A DNA stretch of 8,711 nt from an uncultured beta proteobacterium (GTDB taxonomy: Bacteria; Pseudomonadota; Gammaproteobacteria; Burkholderiales; Burkholderiaceae), in NCBI GenBank assembly GCA_903938955.1, contig CAJAFJ010000580.1, forward strand, positions 1 to 8,711. Reading direction: 5' to 3'. A model generated the notes under the pieces. It was not told the origin of the DNA. It did not search any database and worked only from the letters and a program-made list of their open reading frames with translations. Made by a program: the position numbers and the translations under genes. The number at the start of each line of letters is the position of its first letter. Position 1 is the first letter of the stretch. This document shows, piece by piece, positions 1 through 6,893 of the stretch.

Positions 1-1
1 G

Positions 2-103
2 CTGCCCGCATTGCTGGCGATTTTTCTGGGAACCCTGCTTATTTCCTGGTTGCCGATACTGGCTACCGGTTTGCCCGATCTGTTGATGGGTGTTCGGCGT
101 TGA
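2..103 (+). CDS. C-terminal end of a membrane protein, probably TRAP transporter large permease (DctM-like); 5' truncated
   Basis: An open frame enters from the left edge and reads 33 codons to a TGA at 101-103. The peptide is very hydrophobic (LPALLAIFLGTLLISWLP, then ILATGLPDLLMGVRR). It looks like one last transmembrane helix followed by a short charged tail. A final helix with a W-L-P motif and a short tail ending soon after a second L-P is typical of the large (DctM/TRAP-T 12-TM) subunit of tripartite ATP-independent periplasmic transporters, which import organic acids with a periplasmic binding protein. Only the tail is visible, so the family call is an inference and another polytopic permease is possible. 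The last 41 bases overlap the 3' end of the opposing diguanylate cyclase gene. Confidence 0.5.
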   Translation: MPALLAIFLGTLLISWLPILATGLPDLLMGVRR

Positions 104-2945
104 ACACCCTGGGCGCTGAGACGTAAAACTGCACCCGGTTGCGACCCGCCTCTTTGGCTTGGTACATCGCCAAATCAGCCCACTTGAGGATGTCCTCTGG
201 ATTGGCGGTGTGCTCTACAAACAGGGCCACGCCGATGCTCGCGGTGCAGTGGTGCTCCACCGTGACGCCGGTGGGCTCCGCCCCACGCGTGAGGGTCAGC
301 CGGTAAGGTTCTGCCAGGGCGAGGCGGATTTTTTCGGCCACCCGGGCCGCCTCGGCGGTCGATTCAACCAGATCGGTTTTCAGCTCACTGATCATCACGA
401 CAAATTCATCACCGCCAAAGCGGGCCACCGAGTCCATCTCGCGCACGCCATTTTTCAGCCGCTGAGCCACCTCGATCAGCAGCAAATCACCCATGTCATG
501 GCCATGGGTGTCGTTGAGCGATTTGAAGTTGTCCAGGTCCAGAAACATCAGGGCGCCATAGACGCCACTGCGTTTGCTGGCCGCCATCGACTGGTTCAGC
601 CGGTCGCTGAGCAGGCGCCGGTTGGGCAATTGGGTGAGCGGGTCATGGAACGCCATTTGACGCACCACGTTTTCCAGCTGCTTGCGCTCGGTCATGTCTG
701 TGTGCGTGATCACCGCGCCCAGCTGGCCGTCCTGCTGCAAGGGCGTGACGCTCATCGTGAACCAGCGCTGCTGCTGCGGTGAATGGCAGGCGTACTCCTG
801 CTGGAAGCGGGGCAGCTTGCCGTCCAGCACGGCCTGAATGCCGGCGCGGGTGTCCATGATCTCTGTTAAGTGGGCGCTTGTGCTGCCTTGGCTGATGCTC
901 AGGTAATTGGCCCCGACACCGGTCTGTCGTGCCGGTATGCCGGGCTGGGTGCTGTTTTCTGTGGCGAAATGTTGCCAATGTTCATTGACCGCCAAAATCA
1001 CACCCTGCTGATCGATCACCGCAATTTCGGCGGGGACTGAATTCAGAATGGCCAGTGTGAAGGCCTCGCTTTTTTGCAGCGCCGCCTCGGCCAGCTTGCG
1101 GTTTTGGATGTCAACCAGTGCCCAAATCGAATCCTCGTTGCCCTGACTGCTCATCCCGCCACTGATCTCAAACCAGCGCAGGCTGCCATCTTGGCACCGG
1201 AACTGAATTTCGGTGCGGTAAATATCGCCTTGGTGCAGCACCGGGTAGGCCGCTTGGGCAAATGCGTCATGTGCTTCATCGCTGGGGTAGATGAGGCGGC
1301 TGGGTTGGCCGATCAACTCTTCCGGCGTGTAACCCAGCATGTCGGCAAAGAAGGCATTGGCCCAGATGAACTGGCGGTCTGCCAGTTTCACGATGCCCAC
1401 GAGACGGCTGTCGAGAATCGCTTTTTGCATACGCATCAGACTGAGGATGTGCTGTTCGTGCTGAATCCGCTCGGTGATGTCATGGCTGATGCCCAGCACC
1501 CCGATCAATTGGCCGTTGGCATCCCGCATCGGGGTTTTGGTGGTCTCCAGTAACTCCCGGTGACCATCGTCAGCAAAGGTGACCCATTCTTCGTTGATGT
1601 GCAGCCCGTCAGACGCCAGGGCCGCCTTGTCATTGGCGCGGAAAGCGTCGGCCAGCGTGGGGTCGACAAAGTCGTAATCGGTCTTGCCGACGATGTCGGC
1701 CTCCTGAGCACCAAAAAAACGCTCAAAACGCGGGTTGCAGGCCAGGTACACCCCGTCTGCATTTTTGAGCCACACCAGGTCGGGCAGGGTGTTGATCAGG
1801 CTGTGCAGTCGGGCCTGGGTGTCCATCAGCTCAGCCGTTTTTTGGCGCAAGGCCTGCGTCATGTCTTCCGCCAGACTGACGGCCCGGCCCCGCGCGTTGC
1901 TCAGGAGCCAGACCAGCCACGCCAGCAAGACACTTATCAAAACCCCATTGACCCGGAGTTCTGTCACGCGCAGCGTCTTGAGGTTGGCGTCAAAGTCGGG
2001 GCGCGAGCTGAGCCGGGTGGTCCAGCGGCGGCCGCTGACCTGGATTTGCTGGGTCGACTGGAATCGGGCGGGTGCGGCCTGTGGCAGGCTCAGCGGGTCA
2101 TTGGTGTCCATCATCAGCTTGCCGTCTGTGACGCTCTCGCCATCAAAAATTTCGAGGTCAACCAGCTTGATGCGCTCGCCCAGAATGCCGCGCATCAGGT
2201 CGTCCATGCGAAACGGCGCCGAGACCCAGCCCCGGATGTGGGCGCGGCGCTCGTCCAGGGTCTGGTGCGGCAAGGACTGGCGGTACACCGGCAGGTACAT
2301 CAAAAAACCTGCTTTGGCGTGGTTGTCGGCTTCTTGCACCAGCACGATTTTGGGGGTGATGGCCGCGTCATCGGTATCGCGGGCCAGGTCCATGGCGGTG
2401 CGGCGTAGCGGTTCTGAATACACGTCGTAGCCAACGGCCCGCAGGTTGGCACCGGTGAATGGCTCAATGAACAGCACCGGGGCGTAGACCGGGCGCTCGC
2501 CTGCGGGGCGGATGGCGAAGTCGGGCAAGTCTTGCTGGCGGATGCGTTCGATCACGGCTGTTTTGCTCGGCGCCGCGATCAACGGCGAAAACCCGATGCC
2601 CTGAATCCCCGGGTAATGGTCGCCCAGGCGCAGATTGGCGACGTAGCGGCTGAATTGATCGCGGTTCACCGGCTCCGATGCCTCCAGCAGCCCGCGCACC
2701 CCGCGCAGCACCTGCTCGTAGGCCACCAGACGCTGCTCAATCAACAGGGTGATTTCTTTGTTCTGGTGGTTAAAGCTGACCTGTTGCGCTTGGTTCTCGT
2801 CTTGTAGCGCGTTCTTTTGCTGCACAAAGGTGACCGCCAAGCCCAGTGCCAGCACCAGCCAGGGCACGAGTTGCGACGCCCTGGCCCATGGGTTGGGGGG
2901 CGATGGAGGTGGAGGGGTTGGATTCACAAATGAGAGCCGTGCCAT
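63..2945 (-). CDS. membrane diguanylate cyclase, CHASE-PAS-PAS-PAS-GGDEF
   Basis: A 960-residue protein expected to make cyclic di-GMP from two GTP at the inner membrane in response to signals sensed outside and inside the cell. After a Pro-rich N-terminus there is a membrane helix (about 26-43), a periplasmic CHASE domain (about 78-305) and a second helix (333-350). A linker helix then leads to three PAS domains (about 381-495, 505-620 and 625-757); the first ends with the usual DITER and the third with DMTER. The GGDEF domain spans about 758-945. Its active-site GGDEF is intact at 844-848 (bases 402-416). An RxxD motif (REMD, 835-838) lies five residues upstream, the position of the product-inhibition I-site. 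There is no EAL domain. The ATG at 2943-2945 is preceded by AAGGTGA, 9 nt away. The ligand of the CHASE domain cannot be read from sequence. The gene stands alone, divergent from the next. Confidence 0.93.
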   Translation of the reverse strand: MARLSFVNPTPPPPSPPNPWARASQLVPWLVLALGLAVTFVQQKNALQDENQAQQVSFNHQNKEITLLIEQRLVAYEQVLRGVRGLLEASEPVNRDQFSRYVANLRLGDHYPGIQGIGFSPLIAAPSKTAVIERIRQQDLPDFAIRPAGERPVYAPVLFIEPFTGANLRAVGYDVYSEPLRRTAMDLARDTDDAAITPKIVLVQEADNHAKAGFLMYLPVYRQSLPHQTLDERRAHIRGWVSAPFRMDDLMRGILGERIKLVDLEIFDGESVTDGKLMMDTNDPLSLPQAAPARFQSTQQIQVSGRRWTTRLSSRPDFDANLKTLRVTELRVNGVLISVLLAWLVWLLSNARGRAVSLAEDMTQALRQKTAELMDTQARLHSLINTLPDLVWLKNADGVYLACNPRFERFFGAQEADIVGKTDYDFVDPTLADAFRANDKAALASDGLHINEEWVTFADDGHRELLETTKTPMRDANGQLIGVLGISHDITERIQHEQHILSLMRMQKAILDSRLVGIVKLADRQFIWANAFFADMLGYTPEELIGQPSRLIYPSDEAHDAFAQAAYPVLHQGDIYRTEIQFRCQDGSLRWFEISGGMSSQGNEDSIWALVDIQNRKLAEAALQKSEAFTLAILNSVPAEIAVIDQQGVILAVNEHWQHFATENSTQPGIPARQTGVGANYLSISQGSTSAHLTEIMDTRAGIQAVLDGKLPRFQQEYACHSPQQQRWFTMSVTPLQQDGQLGAVITHTDMTERKQLENVVRQMAFHDPLTQLPNRRLLSDRLNQSMAASKRSGVYGALMFLDLDNFKSLNDTHGHDMGDLLLIEVAQRLKNGVREMDSVARFGGDEFVVMISELKTDLVESTAEAARVAEKIRLALAEPYRLTLTRGAEPTGVTVEHHCTASIGVALFVEHTANPEDILKWADLAMYQAKEAGRNRVQFYVSAPRVFNAEHPSTDRANR

Positions 2946-3029
2946 GCAATGGCGTCACCTTGCATAGTACGAACATTCAGTCTACAAAAGTCAGGGCAGT
3001 CATAGAGGTTTGAGGATAATCAGGAAATC
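2946..3029. promoter_or_regulatory. divergent intergenic region, presumed promoters for both flanking genes
   Basis: These 84 bp separate two divergent start codons, so promoters for both genes should lie here or in the coding ends. The best plus-strand pair I can see is TTGCAT (2960-2965) and TACAAA (2983-2988) with a 17-bp spacer, a weak match to sigma-70. GATAAT at 3015-3020 is a better -10 box but sits too close to the TTG start and has no -35. On the minus strand TACTAT is a possible -10 without a convincing -35. The assignment is positional. Confidence 0.3.
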
Positions 3030-3785
3030 TTGAAAAAACGCACACACTCCCTCCCCGAAGTTAACTTCTCCGACGAAGGCCCGCTTCGTCACCTCCACCT
3101 TGGCACCGAATGGATTCAGGGCTCCATGATCATGGACGCGCCCACGCTTCTGTACCACGAGTACATCCAGCGCATGATGGCCTGGCTGCTGTTTGTCGAG
3201 CCCGACACGGTAACTAAGCGCCAGGCCATGCAATTGGGTCTGGGCGCCGGCTCGCTGACCAAGTTTTGCGCCAAAGAAGTGCGCATGAAAACCGTGGCCA
3301 TCGAGCTCAACCCGCAAGTGCTGGTGGCCTGCCGGGGCTGGTTCAAACTGCCGGCCGACAACACCCGCATGCAGGTCGTGTTGGCCGATGCCGCCCTTGA
3401 AATCCAGATCCCCAAATGGTGGGGCACCGTGGACGCGCTGCAGGTGGATTTGTACGACCACGAAGCCGCTGCGCCGGTGTTGGACAGCCTGCCGTTTTAC
3501 AACCACTGCAAGCGCCTGTTGACGCCCGAGGGCTGTATGACGGTCAACCTGTTTGGCCGTGCCTCCAGCTTCACCCGCAGCGTTGAAAAAATCTCGGCTG
3601 CCTTTGGCGCGGACGCGGTGTGGGCTTTCAAACCGACACGCGAAGGCAATACCGTGGTGCTGGCGCAATGCACCCGGACCCGACCGACGCGCGAGGTGCT
3701 GGACGCCCGCGCCGACGCGATTCAAGCCCAATGGGGCCTGCCCGCCGCCAAGTGGGTGCGTGTCTTCAAACCGATGCTGAAATGA
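3030..3785 (+). CDS. spermidine synthase-like (PABS-fold) protein
   Basis: A 251-residue, soluble Rossmann-fold protein of the spermidine synthase/SpeE-like superfamily. The nucleotide-binding Gly motif reads GLGAGS (70-75). The acidic end of strand 2 is VAIELNP (E92), the adenine-binding position is VLADA (D120), and the catalytic-loop region is VDLYDHE (D140, D143). SpeE enzymes carry GGGDG and DxxDP at these places, so the D-x-x-D spacing is kept but the Asp of the Gly motif is lost. True aminopropyl transfer is therefore doubtful, and a related methyltransferase-like role is possible. The start is TTG: an in-frame stop lies at 3003, AGGA sits 4 nt upstream of the TTG, and the next ATG (codon 33) would remove the N-terminal strands typical of the family. 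Its stop overlaps the start of the GspE-like gene (ATGA), implying coupled translation. Confidence 0.8.
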   Translation: MKKRTHSLPEVNFSDEGPLRHLHLGTEWIQGSMIMDAPTLLYHEYIQRMMAWLLFVEPDTVTKRQAMQLGLGAGSLTKFCAKEVRMKTVAIELNPQVLVACRGWFKLPADNTRMQVVLADAALEIQIPKWWGTVDALQVDLYDHEAAAPVLDSLPFYNHCKRLLTPEGCMTVNLFGRASSFTRSVEKISAAFGADAVWAFKPTREGNTVVLAQCTRTRPTREVLDARADAIQAQWGLPAAKWVRVFKPMLK

Positions 3786-5572
3786 ACCACGCCGCCGCGC
3801 CCCAAGCACCCGCCCGCGTGCCGCACACCGGTCCGCTGGACTGGCGCCGCCTGGTGGAGTGGCTGCACAGCGATGGCGTGATCAGCCTGGAGGAAGCGCA
3901 GCGCCTCACGGCGCGTTGCGCCCAGGCCGAAAGTGCGCAGCACCCGCTGGTGCGCCTGGCCAGTGTGTCGGTGCGCCGCGTGGCCGATGGCAAGGCGCTG
4001 GACATTGAGTTGCTGACCCAGTGGCTGGCCCAGCGCGTCGGCCTGGCTTATTTGCGCATTGACCCGCTCAAGGTGGATGTTGGCAAGGTGGCCGACACCA
4101 TGAGCGCGGCCTACGCCGAGCGCCACAAGATATTGCCGGTGCAGGTCACGCCGAGTGAGATCGTCATTGCCACCACCGAGCCGTTCATGACCGAGTGGGT
4201 GGCTGAAGTACAGCGCCAGTCGCGCCGCACCGTGCGCCGGGTGCTGGCCAGCCCGCACGATATTCACCGCTACACCGCCGAATTTTTTGCCCTGGCCAAA
4301 TCGGTGCGGGCCGCCAACAAGGCCGGCGGCAACCCGACCGGCGCCAGCTTTGAGCAACTGGTGGAGCTGGGCAAGACCAGCAAACAACTCGATGCCAACG
4401 ATCAAAGCGTGGTGCAGGTGGTGGACTGGCTCTGGCAGTATGCGTTTGACCAGCGCGCCAGCGATATTCATTTGGAGCCCAAGCGCGAGCAGGGCGTGAT
4501 CCGCTTTCGCATTGACGGCGTGCTGCACCCGGTCTACCAGATGCCGATGGCGGTGCTGACCGCCATGACCGCCCGCATCAAGCTGCTGGGCCGCATGGAC
4601 GTGGTCGAAAAACGCCGCCCGCAGGATGGCCGCATCAAAACCCGCAACCCCGGCGGGGACGAGATCGAGATGCGCATTTCCACCTTGCCGACCGCCTTTG
4701 GCGAGAAGATGGTGATGCGGAGTTTTGACCCCGACACCACCGTCAAAGACCTGGACGCGCTGGGCGTCTCTGCCCACGACGCACAGCGCTGGGAGCAACT
4801 GGTGAAGCGCCCCAACGGCATCATTCTGGTGACCGGCCCGACCGGCTCGGGCAAAACCACCACGCTGTATTCCACCTTGAAACGGGTGGCCACCGATGAG
4901 GTCAACGTCAGCACGGTCGAAGACCCGATCGAGATGATCGAGCCCTCGTTCAACCAGACCCAGGTGCAGCCGCAGCTGGATTTTGGTTTCCCGGAAGGCC
5001 TGCGTGCCCTCATGCGGCAAGACCCCGACATCATCATGGTCGGCGAAATCCGCGACCAGCAAACCGCGCAAATGGCGGTGCAGGCGGCGCTGACCGGCCA
5101 TTTGGTGTTCAGCACGCTGCACACCAACGACGCGCCCAGCGCCATCACGCGCCTGATGGAGTTGGGCATTCCCAACTATTTGCTCAGTGCTACTTTGATT
5201 GGCGTGCTGGCGCAGCGCCTGGTGCGCAACCTGTGCCCGCACTGCAAAGTGCCGGACGCCGCTGCCAACCGCGAGGCGCTGGCCGAGGTCGTCAAACCGT
5301 GGCAGATCAGTGGCACCTACAAACCGTTCAAGCCGGTCGGCTGTGTGGATTGCCGTATGACCGGGTTCATGGGGCGCACCGGCTTGTACGAGTTGCTGGT
5401 GGTGTCGGAAGCGTTCAAAGAAAAGATCAACCGCGAGCCCAACAGCGATGCGCTCAAGCGCCAGGCCATCACCGACGGCATGCGGCCCTTGCGCCTGGCC
5501 GGGGCGATGCGCGTGGCCGAAGGTCTGACGGTGCTGGAAGAAGTACTGAGCAGCACGCCACCGCTGGCCTGA
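3782..5572 (+). CDS. GspE/PilB-family secretion or type IV pilus assembly ATPase
   Basis: A 596-residue cytoplasmic hexameric ATPase of the type that drives type II secretion or type IV pilus extension. The N-terminal T2SSE/MshEN-like region covers about 20-170 and the motor domain about 200-590. Motor motifs are all present: Walker A GPTGSGKT (352-359), Asp box around VEDPIEM (379-385), Walker B DPDIIMVGEI (414-423, E422) and His box GHLVFSTLHTND (439-450). A zinc-binding tetracysteine has CPHC (485-488) and CVDC (521-524). Length is normal for the family. I chose ATG 3782, which overlaps the previous stop as ATGA; the frame stays open further upstream but only inside the preceding gene. No secretin, GspF/PilC or pseudopilin gene is nearby, so it looks like an orphan copy and its partner system is unknown. 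Confidence 0.9.
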   Translation: MNHAAAPQAPARVPHTGPLDWRRLVEWLHSDGVISLEEAQRLTARCAQAESAQHPLVRLASVSVRRVADGKALDIELLTQWLAQRVGLAYLRIDPLKVDVGKVADTMSAAYAERHKILPVQVTPSEIVIATTEPFMTEWVAEVQRQSRRTVRRVLASPHDIHRYTAEFFALAKSVRAANKAGGNPTGASFEQLVELGKTSKQLDANDQSVVQVVDWLWQYAFDQRASDIHLEPKREQGVIRFRIDGVLHPVYQMPMAVLTAMTARIKLLGRMDVVEKRRPQDGRIKTRNPGGDEIEMRISTLPTAFGEKMVMRSFDPDTTVKDLDALGVSAHDAQRWEQLVKRPNGIILVTGPTGSGKTTTLYSTLKRVATDEVNVSTVEDPIEMIEPSFNQTQVQPQLDFGFPEGLRALMRQDPDIIMVGEIRDQQTAQMAVQAALTGHLVFSTLHTNDAPSAITRLMELGIPNYLLSATLIGVLAQRLVRNLCPHCKVPDAAANREALAEVVKPWQISGTYKPFKPVGCVDCRMTGFMGRTGLYELLVVSEAFKEKINREPNSDALKRQAITDGMRPLRLAGAMRVAEGLTVLEEVLSSTPPLA

Positions 5573-5596
5573 GTGGCAGCGTGATACGCGCGACGT

Positions 5597-6544
5597 ATGA
5601 ATCCTGAAAAAACCACCCCGCCGGCCTCAGCGCCCGTCATGCCCGCGGCGCCCAAAAGCCTGGCGGTGGGGCTGGCGCTGGCCACCGTGGGGGCAATTGC
5701 TTTCAGCGGCAAGGCCATCATCGTCAAGCTGGCGTACCGGCATGGGGTGGATGCGGTCACGCTCATCATGTACCGCATGCTGTTTGCGCTTCCCATCTTT
5801 GCGCTGATGGCCTGGTGGGCCAGCCGTGGCAAAGCGCCTTTGAGCCGCCATGACTGGTGGGGCGTGCTGGGCCTGGGTGTGACCGGTTATTACCTGGCCA
5901 GTTTTCTGGATTTTGCCGGCCTCTCCTACATCAGCGCCTCGCTGGAGCGGCTCATTCTGTACCTCAACCCGACGCTGGTCTTGCTGCTCGGGCTGGTGCT
6001 GTACAAGCGCCACATCCAGCGCAACCAGGCGCTCGGCATGCTGACCAGCTACGCCGGGGTCATGCTGGTGTTTGGCCACGAGATCACCTTGCAGGGGGCC
6101 GATGCCGCGCTGGGCGCCTTGCTGGTGTTTTTGAGCGCCGTCAGCTACGCGGTCTACCTGACGTTCAGTGGCGAACTGGTGCGGCGGCTGGGTTCCATTC
6201 GGCTGGTGGGCCTGGCCACCACCGTGGCCTGCGGCCTGTGCATTGCCCAGTTTCTGCTGCTGCGCCCCTTGAGCGCCGCGCTAGTGGCGCCCGAGGTGCT
6301 CTGGCTCTCGGTCCTCAACGCCACCTTGTGCACGGCGGTGCCGGTGCTGATGGTGATGATGGCGATTGAGCGCATCGGGGCCAGCATGGCCTCGCAAGCC
6401 GGCATGGTCGGGCCGATGTCCACCATTCTGATGGGCGTGCTGCTGCTGGGCGAGCCCTTCACCGCTTGGGTTGCGGCGGGCACGGTGCTGGTGATTGCCG
6501 GCATTTATATCTTCACCCGCAGTGCGCGCGCCACGCCGCACTAA
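5597..6544 (+). CDS. EamA/DMT-superfamily permease
   Basis: A 315-residue inner-membrane protein with about ten hydrophobic helices arranged as two EamA repeats (about 23-159 and 170-307), the standard size and plan of the drug/metabolite transporter superfamily. Typical features are the conserved Glu-Arg in the loop before helix 4 (SLERLILYLNP, 115-125), the matching AIERIGASMAS (256-266) in the second half, and LLLGEPFT near the end. Members export amino acids, purines or other small metabolites; the substrate cannot be told from sequence. The start at 5597 lies 24 nt after the GspE-like stop with no clear Shine-Dalgarno sequence, so it is probably read from the same transcript. An in-frame ATG at 5639 is an alternative start that would keep all helices. 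Confidence 0.88.
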   Translation: MNPEKTTPPASAPVMPAAPKSLAVGLALATVGAIAFSGKAIIVKLAYRHGVDAVTLIMYRMLFALPIFALMAWWASRGKAPLSRHDWWGVLGLGVTGYYLASFLDFAGLSYISASLERLILYLNPTLVLLLGLVLYKRHIQRNQALGMLTSYAGVMLVFGHEITLQGADAALGALLVFLSAVSYAVYLTFSGELVRRLGSIRLVGLATTVACGLCIAQFLLLRPLSAALVAPEVLWLSVLNATLCTAVPVLMVMMAIERIGASMASQAGMVGPMSTILMGVLLLGEPFTAWVAAGTVLVIAGIYIFTRSARATPH

Positions 6545-6571
6545 ACCTTCCTCCTCTGGGGTCTACGTTGG

Positions 6572-6609
6572 GCCAGGCGCTTGCGGTGCGCCTGGCGTAC
6601 GGCATTTTT
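6572..6609 (+). terminator. probable rho-independent terminator after the EamA gene
   Basis: A perfect 9-bp inverted repeat, GCCAGGCGC (6572-6580) and GCGCCTGGC (6588-6596), encloses a 7-nt loop. It begins 27 nt after the EamA stop. A run of five T lies at 6605-6609, but 8 nt separate it from the stem, so it is not a textbook intrinsic terminator. It fits the end of the 3030-6544 transcription group. Confidence 0.5.
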
Positions 6610-6710
6610 GTAGCCGTTCGCCGCTCTGATGGGGCGCAGCGATGGCGGGCCAGGTCAATGGACTGCCTGGTAGATAAGTGTTGTTAAATATCAAAAATCA
6701 ACAAAATATG

Positions 6711-6738
6711 TTTATATATGACGCGATTGGTTTAGAAT
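6711..6738 (+). promoter_or_regulatory. candidate sigma-70 promoter for the receiver gene cluster
   Basis: TAGAAT at 6733-6738 matches the -10 consensus in five of six positions. TTTATA at 6711-6716 matches the -35 in four of six with a 16-bp spacer. AT-rich sequence upstream (6681-6710) could act as an UP element. Transcription would begin near 6745 and give a leader of about 150 nt before the CheY-like gene. This is the best match by eye in the gap and has not been scored statistically. Confidence 0.35.
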
Positions 6739-6763
6739 TTTGTCATTGATTGGCAAATAAATC

Positions 6764-6832
6764 AGCCGTGATCATGGTGAGGAAGTATCAAAAGGTGTAG
6801 GCCTTGGTCTGGGAGTACTTAAAGCCGTGATC
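6764..6832 (+). repeat. 10-bp direct repeat AGCCGTGATC in the leader
   Basis: AGCCGTGATC occurs exactly at 6764-6773 and 6823-6832, 59 bp apart start to start. The next two bases are AT and GT, so similarity runs to 11 of 12. The copies lie between the candidate promoter and the CheY-like start. They could be paired binding sites for a regulator, possibly the HTH-receiver encoded downstream, but chance cannot be excluded. Confidence 0.45.
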
Positions 6833-6893
6833 GTCCCCTTTGTGACCGTCACCCCGTGCCGAACGCGCTGGGTCCATTCTTTATAAGCGACAC

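Larger units (their letters stand above)
6545..6893. other. 349-bp gene-free region with AT-rich island
   Basis: No credible gene is visible here. After the terminator hairpin comes GC-rich sequence to about 6675, then a distinctly AT-rich block (about 6679-6762), then mixed sequence up to the CheY-like gene. The AT-rich block carries a short imperfect dyad (TGTTG at 6679-6683, CAACA at 6699-6703) and the best promoter match. Downstream lie a 10-bp direct repeat and several short complementary segments (AAGTA at 6783 and TACTT at 6816; AAGG at 6792 and CCTT at 6803). I saw no tRNA, insertion sequence or known riboswitch core. Confidence 0.6.

Noticed and set aside
1560..2430. Two long plus-strand frames (282 and 231 codons) opposite the CHASE/PAS region
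   Set aside because: Both are antisense to the clearly real diguanylate cyclase, have no recognisable domains and overlap each other in different frames.
2992..3020. GATAAT (3015-3020) as a strong -10 box for the PABS-fold gene
   Set aside because: It would start transcription at about the TTG codon and exclude the AGGA ribosome binding site, and no -35 lies at proper distance.
3620..3781. Upstream extension of the GspE-like protein by 54 codons
   Set aside because: The added segment lies inside the PABS-fold gene in another frame and is Arg-rich without family similarity. The ATGA overlap gives a natural start at 3782.
3722..5242. 506-codon open frame on the minus strand, opposite the GspE-like gene
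   Set aside because: It is antisense to a gene with all expected ATPase motifs. Its product is rich in His, Gln, Gly and Ala without recognisable domains, as expected from the shadow of a GC-rich gene.
6466..6687. 73-codon plus-strand frame across the end of the EamA gene
   Set aside because: It begins out of frame inside the permease, runs through the terminator hairpin and has no family resemblance.
6774..6800. Eight-codon ORF (MVRKYQKV) in the leader, considered as a leader peptide
   Set aside because: There is no ribosome binding site, no runs of one regulatory amino acid and no clear attenuator after it.
6745..6893. Leader considered as a c-di-GMP (GEMM) or other riboswitch
   Set aside because: I could not find the conserved core segments of c-di-GMP-I or other common riboswitches; only short complementary segments are present.
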